DNA from: Methylophilaceae bacterium UBA5127
Lineage (GTDB): Bacteria; Pseudomonadota; Gammaproteobacteria; Burkholderiales; Methylophilaceae
NCBI GenBank assembly: GCA_002414145.1
Contig: DHYP01000018.1
Location: 7,125 to 19,579, forward strand
Direction of reading: 5' to 3'
DNA length: 12,455 nucleotides
Positions 7,208 to 12,455 of the stretch are shown here, in pieces (position 1 is the first letter of the stretch; each line of letters begins with the position of its first letter). A program made the translations under genes and the position numbers. The notes beneath the pieces are model-generated. The model saw nothing but the letters and a program-made list of their open reading frames with translations. It had not been told where the DNA came from and did not search any database.

Positions 7208-8025
7208 AATATACTATATTGGGCTCCTCAGGATTTATTGGTAAAAATTTATCTAAATCACTATTTGATCAAAAATTCGAAGCAATAGAGTCAAATCGAA
7301 ATCATCCAGATTGGTTAAAAAATATTTTAAAGAACGACTTAGGTCATGTCATTTACTGCATTGGACTAACTGCAGATTTCAGAAAAAAGCCATTTGAAAC
7401 AATAGACGCTCACATTTGCATTTTAAAAGATATATTAAAGACTGGAAATTTTAAGTCACTTACTTATCTTTCCAGCACTAGAGTTTACGAAGGCGGATTA
7501 GAGACAACTGAAGATGCGATACTGAAAGTATCACCTATTAATCCTAGTCACTTCTACAATCTCAGCAAACTAATGGGAGAGAGTCTGTGTATTAACAGTG
7601 CAAAAAATGTGAAAATTATACGTTTATCAAATGTATATGGTAATGAAATGAATTCAAACAATTTTTTATGTTCAGTTCTAAGCGAGGCAGCTAAGACTGG
7701 CAAGGTCAACTTTCAAACCTCACCAGAGTCTTCAAAAGACTTTATTTCAATTACTGATGTTGTAAATCTAGTACCTAAAATTGCTGTTAATGGTTCTCAC
7801 AGTATTTATAATTTAGCCTCAGGCAAAAACACGTCTAATAAAACGATAGCAAATATCTTAAGCAAAGAAGGTGTTGGGGTATCTTTTTCCAAAGATGCTG
7901 TCGACTGGAGCTTTCCTGAAATTAAAGTAGACAGGATAAAAAATGAGTTTCCCTATAATTATGAAGATTTAGCTATCAATTTAGCTAATTTATACAAAAA
8001 ATATCATCAGAAAGCACATAAATGA
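7204..8025 (+). CDS. Extended SDR (NAD-dependent epimerase/dehydratase family), possible CDP-sugar 4-ketoreductase
   Basis: 273 residues from the GTG at 7204, opening MKYTILGSSGFIGKNLS. The dinucleotide-binding GSSGFIG is at 8-13 with Gly7 before it, and the SDR active site shows as YLSSTRVYEG (88-97) and the YxxxK dyad in YNLSK (118-122). The IRLSNVYG segment is also typical. The family covers 4-epimerases, dehydratases and 4-ketoreductases of nucleotide sugars. The CDP module made by the upstream genes needs a C4 reduction to give a stable sugar, and this gene is the best candidate in view; that assignment is inference from position. The GTG overlaps the preceding TGA (GTGA), which is why I prefer it to the TTG three codons upstream at 7195. 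No Shine-Dalgarno is apparent, so expression probably depends on coupling. The end overlaps the next start (ATGA). Confidence 0.85.
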   Translation: MKYTILGSSGFIGKNLSKSLFDQKFEAIESNRNHPDWLKNILKNDLGHVIYCIGLTADFRKKPFETIDAHICILKDILKTGNFKSLTYLSSTRVYEGGLETTEDAILKVSPINPSHFYNLSKLMGESLCINSAKNVKIIRLSNVYGNEMNSNNFLCSVLSEAAKTGKVNFQTSPESSKDFISITDVVNLVPKIAVNGSHSIYNLASGKNTSNKTIANILSKEGVGVSFSKDAVDWSFPEIKVDRIKNEFPYNYEDLAINLANLYKKYHQKAHK

Positions 8026-8804
8026 GCGATTTAATTAAAGAGTTCGTATTAGAAAGAAATCAAAGAATACAAAATTTTGGTAAAGATCAAAGTTTTAAAA
8101 CACAATCCATGAACTGGATTGAAGAAAGCATGAGAAAGTCTTATGTGTATAACTTCTCCTGGATGGGTAGACCAATCATTCAATACCCACAAGATATGGT
8201 TGCGATGCAAGAGATTATTTGGGAGGTTAAGCCAGATTTAATTATAGAAACTGGCATTGCACATGGCGGCTCTCTTATTATGAGTGCATCTTTTCTTGCA
8301 ATGCTGGATTATTGTGATGCGATTGAGTCTGGTGAGGTACTAGATCCTAAAAAACCTAAAAGACGAGTTTTAGGTATTGATATTGATATTCGAGAGCACA
8401 ATCGCAAAGCAATTGAAGCACACTCTATGGCCAATAGAATTGACATGATTCAAGGCTCATCCATAGCCGCAGAAACTATTCAGCAAGTGAAAGACTACGC
8501 TAAAGACTATAAAAGAATTTTGATCAGCCTAGACTCAAATCATACACACGAGCATGTGCTAGCAGAACTGGAGGCTTACGCCCCATTAACTTCAAAAGGT
8601 AGTTACTGTGTAGTATTTGATACGTTTGTTCAAGACGTACCAGCAGACGTGTTTACAAATCGGCCTTGGGAGCCAGGCAACAATCCTAAAACAGCAGTTT
8701 GGGAATATTTAAAAACGCACCCTGAATTTGAGATAGACAAATCAATCGAAAATAAACTACTGATTACAGTAGCACCTGATGGATACCTAAAAAGAGTCGG
8801 CTAG
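8022..8804 (+). CDS. CmcI/rhamnosyl O-methyltransferase family protein
   Basis: 260 residues of the family often labelled cephalosporin hydroxylase, whose studied members are SAM-dependent O-methyltransferases (CmcI, mycobacterial rhamnosyl 2-O-methyltransferase). The SAM-binding loop is IIETGIAHGGSLIMSAS (74-90). The second acidic strand is VLGIDIDIR (116-124). ISLDSNHTHEHVLAEL (168-183) and CVVFDT (196-201) hold the acidic and histidine residues expected around the metal-dependent active site. In polysaccharide loci this family is the usual candidate for methylating a sugar hydroxyl; the acceptor here could be the C-branched 6-deoxyhexose, but nothing in the sequence shows it. The ATG overlaps the preceding stop (ATGA). 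After its TAG comes a 57-base gap, the longest in the window, and then the toxin-antitoxin pair, so it closes the tailoring block. Confidence 0.9.
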   Translation: MSDLIKEFVLERNQRIQNFGKDQSFKTQSMNWIEESMRKSYVYNFSWMGRPIIQYPQDMVAMQEIIWEVKPDLIIETGIAHGGSLIMSASFLAMLDYCDAIESGEVLDPKKPKRRVLGIDIDIREHNRKAIEAHSMANRIDMIQGSSIAAETIQQVKDYAKDYKRILISLDSNHTHEHVLAELEAYAPLTSKGSYCVVFDTFVQDVPADVFTNRPWEPGNNPKTAVWEYLKTHPEFEIDKSIENKLLITVAPDGYLKRVG

Positions 8805-8847
8805 AATTTAGATGGTTTCTGATAACATTTGCTTAGGTTTATAGATT

Positions 8848-8854
8848 AAGGGGG
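8848..8854 (+). promoter_or_regulatory. Strong Shine-Dalgarno of hepT
   Basis: AAGGGGG with a 7-base spacer to the ATG at 8862. This is the strongest ribosome-binding site in the window; most other genes rely on weak sites or on stop-start overlap. The 57-base gap around it also contains TATAGA at 8840-8845, a weak -10-like match without a convincing -35, so a local promoter is possible but not shown. No terminator hairpin is visible in the gap. Confidence 0.7.
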
Positions 8855-8861
8855 TTGTTTA

Positions 8862-9293
8862 ATGAATAGTAAAAACACCCAAGAATTACGTTGGGTATCG
8901 CGGCTGAACAATTATGAAAAAGCTTTAGAAAGCCTGACTGCCGCTGTAGAGCTAAGCAAAACACGCTCGCTATCAGATTTGGAAAAGCAAGGCTTGATTC
9001 AGGCGTTTGAATTTACGCATGAACTCGCTTGGAATGTGATGAAAGACTATTTTACTTACCAAGGTACGCAGGATATTACTGGTTCGCGTGATGCAACACG
9101 TGAGGCTTACAATAAGGGCTTGGTGCAAGATGGTGAAGGCTGGATGGCAATGATACAAAGCCGAAATAAAACCTCTCATACATACAACCAGGCAGTGGCA
9201 AATGAAATTGTAGAAGCGATTACCCAAACTTACTTTATGTTATTTAAAGAGCTATTGCATAAGTTATTCACCTTAAAATCTAACTTAGCCTAA
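8862..9293 (+). CDS. HEPN-family toxin, HepT / HI0074-like (nucleotidyltransferase substrate-binding family)
   Basis: 143 residues, all-helical by appearance, of the HI0074 family (often named nucleotidyltransferase substrate-binding protein). Family landmarks are RLNNYEKALESL (14-25), IQAFEFTHELAWNVMKDYF (46-64), GSRDATREAY (74-83) and WMAMIQSRNKTSHTY. The last holds the HEPN RNase motif R-x4-H (Arg101 to His106) followed by x-Tyr (Tyr108). In studied HepT toxins the motif reads R-x4-6-H-x-Y, and the tyrosine is AMPylated by the partner MntA to silence RNA cleavage. The partner gene follows after six bases, which supports a HEPN/MNT toxin-antitoxin pair. Activity of this copy is not shown, and some HI0074 proteins have no demonstrated toxicity. 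It has its own strong ribosome-binding site, unlike the surrounding glycan genes. Confidence 0.92.
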   Translation: MNSKNTQELRWVSRLNNYEKALESLTAAVELSKTRSLSDLEKQGLIQAFEFTHELAWNVMKDYFTYQGTQDITGSRDATREAYNKGLVQDGEGWMAMIQSRNKTSHTYNQAVANEIVEAITQTYFMLFKELLHKLFTLKSNLA

Positions 9294-9299
9294 TTTTTT

Positions 9300-9614
9300 A
9301 TGTTATTCGGGTTACCTGATACTGCAGTACAAAAACTAAAACAGGTGTTTGAAGGGGATAGCCGTATTGTGCAAGTTTGGTTATATGGCTCCAGGGCCAC
9401 TGGTAAGCAAAAACCAGCATCTGATATAGATTTGTGTATAGAAGGGTTGAGTTTACAACTGGGTGATTTACATGCGTTTGAGAACAAAATTGATGAATTA
9501 CTTTTACCTTGGAAAGTAGATCTGTCCCTTAAACATCAAATAGATAATCCTGCTTTACTAAATCATATCCAAAATGTTGGTATTGGCTTTTTGAGTAATC
9601 AAGAAAATTGTTAA
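9300..9614 (+). CDS. Minimal nucleotidyltransferase antitoxin, MntA / HI0073-like
   Basis: 104 residues with the pol-beta-superfamily nucleotidyltransferase motif G-S-x10-D-x-D: Gly30-Ser31, then Asp42 and Asp44 in SDIDL. A third acidic residue, Asp74, is in WKVDLSL, completing the metal-binding triad. Minimal nucleotidyltransferases of this family pair with HEPN proteins; in studied HepT/MntA systems MntA AMPylates the toxin tyrosine and neutralises it. All catalytic residues are kept here, so the antitoxin is predicted active. The gene starts six bases (all T) after the hepT stop with no Shine-Dalgarno, so its translation probably depends on hepT. Its end overlaps the TTG start of the flippase gene by seven bases, an intimate join that is unusual for an acquired toxin-antitoxin pair. 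Confidence 0.92.
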   Translation: MLFGLPDTAVQKLKQVFEGDSRIVQVWLYGSRATGKQKPASDIDLCIEGLSLQLGDLHAFENKIDELLLPWKVDLSLKHQIDNPALLNHIQNVGIGFLSNQENC

Positions 9615-11152
9615 AACGTAACATTATTGCCAATTACCTCGGTCAAGGCTGGACAGCTGTAATGGGGCTAGCCTTTATACCTTTATATATCCAATACCTT
9701 GGAATGGAAGCGTATGGGCTGATTGGAGTTTTTGCAGTTATGCAAGCGTGGCTCACTTTGCTTGATATGGGGATGACTCCAACGCTAAATAGGGAGATGG
9801 CTAGATTTTCTGCAGGAGCACACACATCTCAGTCGATTCATGATTTGCTACGGAGCCTAGAAATCATATGTTTTTGCATAGCAATAATTATCGCGCTAAC
9901 GGTATGGGCTGCGTCTGATTATCTAGCAAGTGACTGGTTAAAGGCGGGCAAACTTCCAATTAATGAAGTTGCTCAGGCAATTTCAATTTTGGCATTGGTT
10001 TTAGCATTACGGTTTGTAGAAGGGATTTATCGTGGCTCCCTATTTGGTTTGCAACGGCAGGTATTTTACAACGTAGCTAGTGCCATTTTTGCAACGCTAC
10101 GTCATGGTGGTGTCGTGACTCTGTTAGCATTTGTTTCACCTACAGTTAAGGCTTTCTTCTTATGGCAGGCTACAGTTTCAATATTGACTATTTTAGTATT
10201 TTCTTCGGCTGTACGTAGTGCATTACCGATACTTACTATATCACCAAAATTTAAGCTAAAGGCAATTACTGAGATTTGGAAGTTTGCTAGTGGCGTGATG
10301 TTGGTTACATTTTTAGCCATATTACTTACACAGATAGATAAGGTCTTACTTTCCAAGTTACTTTCGTTGGAGTCATTTGGTTATTACACACTTGCGGCTA
10401 CCTTAGCAGGTGTTCTTTATATGATTGTTGGACCAATTACAACTGCATTTTACCCGCGGTTAGTTGAGCTTTATATAAATAAAAACCAGAGCTTACTTGT
10501 GTCTACCTATCATCAAGGGTCGCAGTTAGTAACCCTTTTAACGGCAACTCCAGTGATGATAATTAGCTTTTTTCCTAAAGAGCTGATATTTGTGTGGTCT
10601 GGAAATATGGGTCTTGCCGAAAATGTTGCTCCAATTTTATCTGCTTTTGCAATTGGAGTTTATTTAAATGGATTAATGCATATGCCAGCTCAATTACAAC
10701 TTGCGCATGGTTGGGTTAGCCTGGGTATCAAAACCAATCTTTTGGCTGTAGGTGTTTTTGTCCCTGCATTATTTTGGATTGTTCCTACATATGGCGCTTT
10801 AGGGGCTAGTTGGGTTTGGGTTATATTAAATGCATGTTATGTATTGTTTACAATACATAACATGCATCAAAAATTACTCGTTTTTGAAAAGTGGACGTGG
10901 TACTTCTTTGACCTATTTCTACCAACAATAGGACCTATCGCAATTGCTCTTTTTGCCAAAAGTGCTCATACACCTAATTACAATAGTCGTTTTTATGAGT
11001 TTATGTTTTTAATGATTGTTGGGGTGTTTTCGTTAATTGCTTCAATAGTATCGGCTAATCAGATACGTACCAAAGTATTTTTGCTAATTAAGTATTGGCA
11101 GTTAAAGCTGTGTCGCCTGATTAGGCTTAAATTTGGAAAAGAAGAAATATGA
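9608..11152 (+). CDS. Wzx-type O-antigen/polysaccharide flippase
   Basis: 514 residues, strongly hydrophobic throughout, of the MATE-like/MOP polysaccharide-transporter family. It would flip the undecaprenyl-diphosphate-linked repeat unit across the inner membrane. The N-terminus NIIANYLGQGWTAVMGLAFI with PLYIQYLGMEAYGLIGVF, and the internal SFGYYTLAATLAGVLYMI with GPITTAFYPR, are typical of this family. About 12-14 membrane segments can be picked out by eye. The length is at the upper end for Wzx (commonly about 400-500). The only usable start is TTG at 9608, inside the last codons of mntA; the next in-frame ATG would remove part of the first membrane segment. A perfect 17-bp inverted repeat lies within the gene at 10830-10867. 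The stop overlaps the next ATG. The symbol wzx is likely but sequence diversity in this family makes subgroup naming unsafe. Confidence 0.9.
   Translation: MLKRNIIANYLGQGWTAVMGLAFIPLYIQYLGMEAYGLIGVFAVMQAWLTLLDMGMTPTLNREMARFSAGAHTSQSIHDLLRSLEIICFCIAIIIALTVWAASDYLASDWLKAGKLPINEVAQAISILALVLALRFVEGIYRGSLFGLQRQVFYNVASAIFATLRHGGVVTLLAFVSPTVKAFFLWQATVSILTILVFSSAVRSALPILTISPKFKLKAITEIWKFASGVMLVTFLAILLTQIDKVLLSKLLSLESFGYYTLAATLAGVLYMIVGPITTAFYPRLVELYINKNQSLLVSTYHQGSQLVTLLTATPVMIISFFPKELIFVWSGNMGLAENVAPILSAFAIGVYLNGLMHMPAQLQLAHGWVSLGIKTNLLAVGVFVPALFWIVPTYGALGASWVWVILNACYVLFTIHNMHQKLLVFEKWTWYFFDLFLPTIGPIAIALFAKSAHTPNYNSRFYEFMFLMIVGVFSLIASIVSANQIRTKVFLLIKYWQLKLCRLIRLKFGKEEI
10830..10867. repeat. Perfect 17-bp inverted repeat with 4-base loop inside the flippase gene
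   Basis: The left arm ATGCATGTTATGTATTG (10830-10846) and the right arm CAATACATAACATGCAT (10851-10867) are exact reverse complements, separated by TTTA. Each arm also ends in the self-complementary hexamer ATGCAT. The repeat lies in the coding sequence of the flippase, over residues reading roughly NACYVLFTIHNMH, within a membrane segment and the loop after it. It is not followed by a T-run, so it is not a classical terminator. In RNA it could form a long AU-rich hairpin. Confidence 0.95.
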
Positions 11153-12081
11153 GTAGGTCATACAAAATAAAAAAAAATCCGCTTATCAGTGTTGGCATAC
11201 CAACATATAGTCGTCCGAATAGTTTGCGTCGTGTGCTTTTAGAGATTACTAGGCAAACATATACAAATCTGGAAATTATTGTTTCTGATAATGCTTCACC
11301 AAATGCTGACACGGAGGATGTAGTGCGCGAGATTATGCGTAATGACCATCGAGTAAAGTATTTTAAACAATTGAAGAATAACGGGCCAGTTTTTAATTTT
11401 CAATTTGTTTTGGAGCAAGCTAGTGGCGAATATTTTATGTGGGCTGCAGATGATGATTGGCACGACAAAAGTTTTATAGAGGTGTTATATCAAAAATTAC
11501 TAGCCGATGAATCGGCCGTTGTTTCATTTTGTGATTTTGATTCAAGAGATGAAAATGGCATGTTAATTTCTGGATATCCAAACTTTTACAAAATCCTTAA
11601 ACGAATGTGCCAGCCCTCAAAGTTTGTTAGGCAAGTGCAATATTTTATATTGAGGGAAGGATCGGCAAAGCCACATCCAATTTATGGACTAATACGACGT
11701 AAGGTTTTGCATGGTTTCTCATGGATTGATTTTGTAGATAGGTATGGGTGGAATGCTTCAGATGTGCTGTTTGTTTTTTATTTAATGGCTCAAGGACGCC
11801 TAGCATTAAGCAACCAAAAACTTTTCGGCTGCACAGTTGATAACTTAAAAAACTATGAAACAAATAGAAGCAAGTGGAATTTATCTACATATTCAAACTT
11901 TATAGGGCAACAGCTTAAATATATCTTTGGATATTTAAAAATTGCAAATGGTCTCGTTAGAGTTGCACTCATTCTACTTTTACCCTTAAAGCTTTTAGAG
12001 ATTATTTATTTATTTGCTATAAAACCAAGCGTTAACCTATTAAAATCTTATTTTAACAAAATGGTAGATAGGGGCTTTTAG
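11149..12081 (+). CDS. Family 2 glycosyltransferase
   Basis: 310 residues with an N-terminal GT-A fold. PLISVGIPTYSRPNSLRRVL (11-30) is the first nucleotide-binding strand and loop, followed by QTYTNLEIIVSDNAS (36-50). The metal-binding acidic triplet is Asp101-Asp102-Asp103 in MWAADDDW. These are standard GT2 features of inverting transferases that use UDP-, GDP- or other nucleotide sugars at the cytoplasmic face. A hydrophobic stretch near 268-290 (VRVALILLLPLKLLEIIYLF) with flanking basic residues may anchor it to the inner membrane. The donor and acceptor cannot be told from sequence. Its ATG overlaps the flippase stop (ATGA). A run of nine A at 11169-11177 falls in codons 7-10. Together with wzx and the GT11 gene it forms the assembly part of the locus. 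Confidence 0.92.
   Translation: MSRSYKIKKNPLISVGIPTYSRPNSLRRVLLEITRQTYTNLEIIVSDNASPNADTEDVVREIMRNDHRVKYFKQLKNNGPVFNFQFVLEQASGEYFMWAADDDWHDKSFIEVLYQKLLADESAVVSFCDFDSRDENGMLISGYPNFYKILKRMCQPSKFVRQVQYFILREGSAKPHPIYGLIRRKVLHGFSWIDFVDRYGWNASDVLFVFYLMAQGRLALSNQKLFGCTVDNLKNYETNRSKWNLSTYSNFIGQQLKYIFGYLKIANGLVRVALILLLPLKLLEIIYLFAIKPSVNLLKSYFNKMVDRGF
11169..11177 (+). repeat. A9 homopolymer near the start of the GT2 gene
   Basis: Nine consecutive A fall within the first ten codons (Lys-Ile-Lys-Lys-Asn). Any change of one or two bases would shift the frame and abolish the transferase. Other A-runs of seven or eight occur near gene starts at 1005-1011, 3887-3893, 5569-5576 and 6711-6718. AT-richness and lysine codons can explain some of these. 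Confidence 0.6.
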
Positions 12082-12088
12082 TCTATTT

Positions 12089-12455
12089 ATGATTATCTCT
12101 AACATTATTGGCGGCCTTGGTAACCAGATGTTTCAATACGCTGTCGCTCGAGCCATATCTATAAATAACAACATTGAAATGTGTTTAGATGTCAGTAATT
12201 TTGAAAACTATAGCCTACACAATGGATTTGAACTTGACACTATATTTAATCTAAATTGTCACATTGCTTCTAAAAATGATATTAAGCAAGTATTAGGTTG
12301 GCGCGCGAACACTTTAATTAAAAAGCTATTACTTCGCAGTCATTTTGCAGCATTGAGAGGAAATAGTTTTATAGTTGAGCCACAAGTAAATTATTGGCCT
12401 AATATTAAAAACATTCCATGTGACAGTTATCTAATTGGTTACTGGCTTAGCGAAA
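12089..12455 (+). CDS. GT11 alpha-1,2-fucosyltransferase-family gene, 3'-truncated by the window edge
   Basis: The frame opens at the ATG at 12089, seven bases after the previous stop, and stays open to the end (about 122 residues). It begins MIISNIIGGLGNQMFQYAVA, the N-terminal hallmark of GT11 alpha-1,2-fucosyltransferases. YLIGYWLSE near the end of the visible part also fits the family (usually about 280-300 residues). The HxRRGDY-type donor-binding motif would lie downstream, outside the window. GT11 enzymes transfer L-fucose from GDP-fucose. Because this locus has a ColD-type dehydratase, the natural donor may instead be GDP-L-colitose, which is 3-deoxy-L-fucose. The Shine-Dalgarno is weak (AGGGG at 12070-12074, with a long 14-base spacer). 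Confidence 0.93.
   Translation, partial: MIISNIIGGLGNQMFQYAVARAISINNNIEMCLDVSNFENYSLHNGFELDTIFNLNCHIASKNDIKQVLGWRANTLIKKLLLRSHFAALRGNSFIVEPQVNYWPNIKNIPCDSYLIGYWLSE

Noticed and set aside
8805..8861. Possible rho-independent terminator before hepT
   Set aside because: No stem followed by a T-run can be drawn in the 57-base gap.
1..12455. JUMPstart/ops element, CRISPR array, tRNA, insertion sequence
   Set aside because: No GGCGGTAG ops core, no regularly spaced repeats, no tRNA-like cloverleaf and no transposase or terminal inverted repeats were seen. The promoter of the operon is probably upstream of the window.

Overview
This window is part of a surface-polysaccharide (O-antigen or capsule type) biosynthesis locus from a Gram-negative bacterium. 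The DNA is AT-rich (roughly 40% GC by eye). All genes are on the + strand, and most are joined by ATGA/GTGA-type stop-start overlaps or very short gaps, so the window reads as one long operon. The gene set (Gmd, ColD, RfbF/RfbG, Wzx, GT2, GT11) fits a beta- or gammaproteobacterium. Nothing in the sequence lets me name the species. Both ends cut genes: the 5' end of gmd and the 3' end of an alpha-1,2-fucosyltransferase-family gene.

Layout. (1) Positions 1-3088 hold a GDP-deoxysugar module: GDP-mannose 4,6-dehydratase, a GDP-fucose-synthase-like epimerase/reductase, and a ColD-type PLP 3-dehydratase whose Schiff-base lysine is replaced by histidine. Together these predict GDP-L-colitose. (2) Positions 3097-6712 hold a CDP-sugar module: glucose-1-phosphate cytidylyltransferase (rfbF), CDP-glucose 4,6-dehydratase (rfbG), an RmlC-like cupin epimerase and a TylC3-like sugar C-methyltransferase. 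This predicts a CDP-linked, C-methyl-branched 6-deoxyhexose. (3) Positions 6719-8804 hold tailoring genes: a left-handed beta-helix acyltransferase, an extended SDR that is a plausible 4-ketoreductase for the branched sugar, and a CmcI/rhamnosyl-O-methyltransferase family protein. (4) Positions 8862-9614 hold a two-gene HepT/MntA (HEPN/minimal nucleotidyltransferase) toxin-antitoxin pair embedded in the operon. (5) Positions 9608-12455 hold assembly genes: a Wzx-type flippase, a GT2 glycosyltransferase and the start of a GT11 transferase that would use GDP-fucose or GDP-colitose.

Taken together, two different nucleotide-sugar routes feed one repeat unit containing colitose (or fucose) and a methyl-branched, probably O-acetylated or O-methylated 6-deoxyhexose, which Wzx then flips across the inner membrane. 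No polymerase (wzy), chain-length regulator or initiating transferase is in view.

The points most worth a second look are the predicted combination of a colitose and a C-branched CDP-sugar, the HEPN/MNT pair whose antitoxin gene overlaps wzx, a perfect 17-bp inverted repeat inside wzx, and an A8 tract at the acyltransferase start where the loss of one base would create an in-frame ATG.
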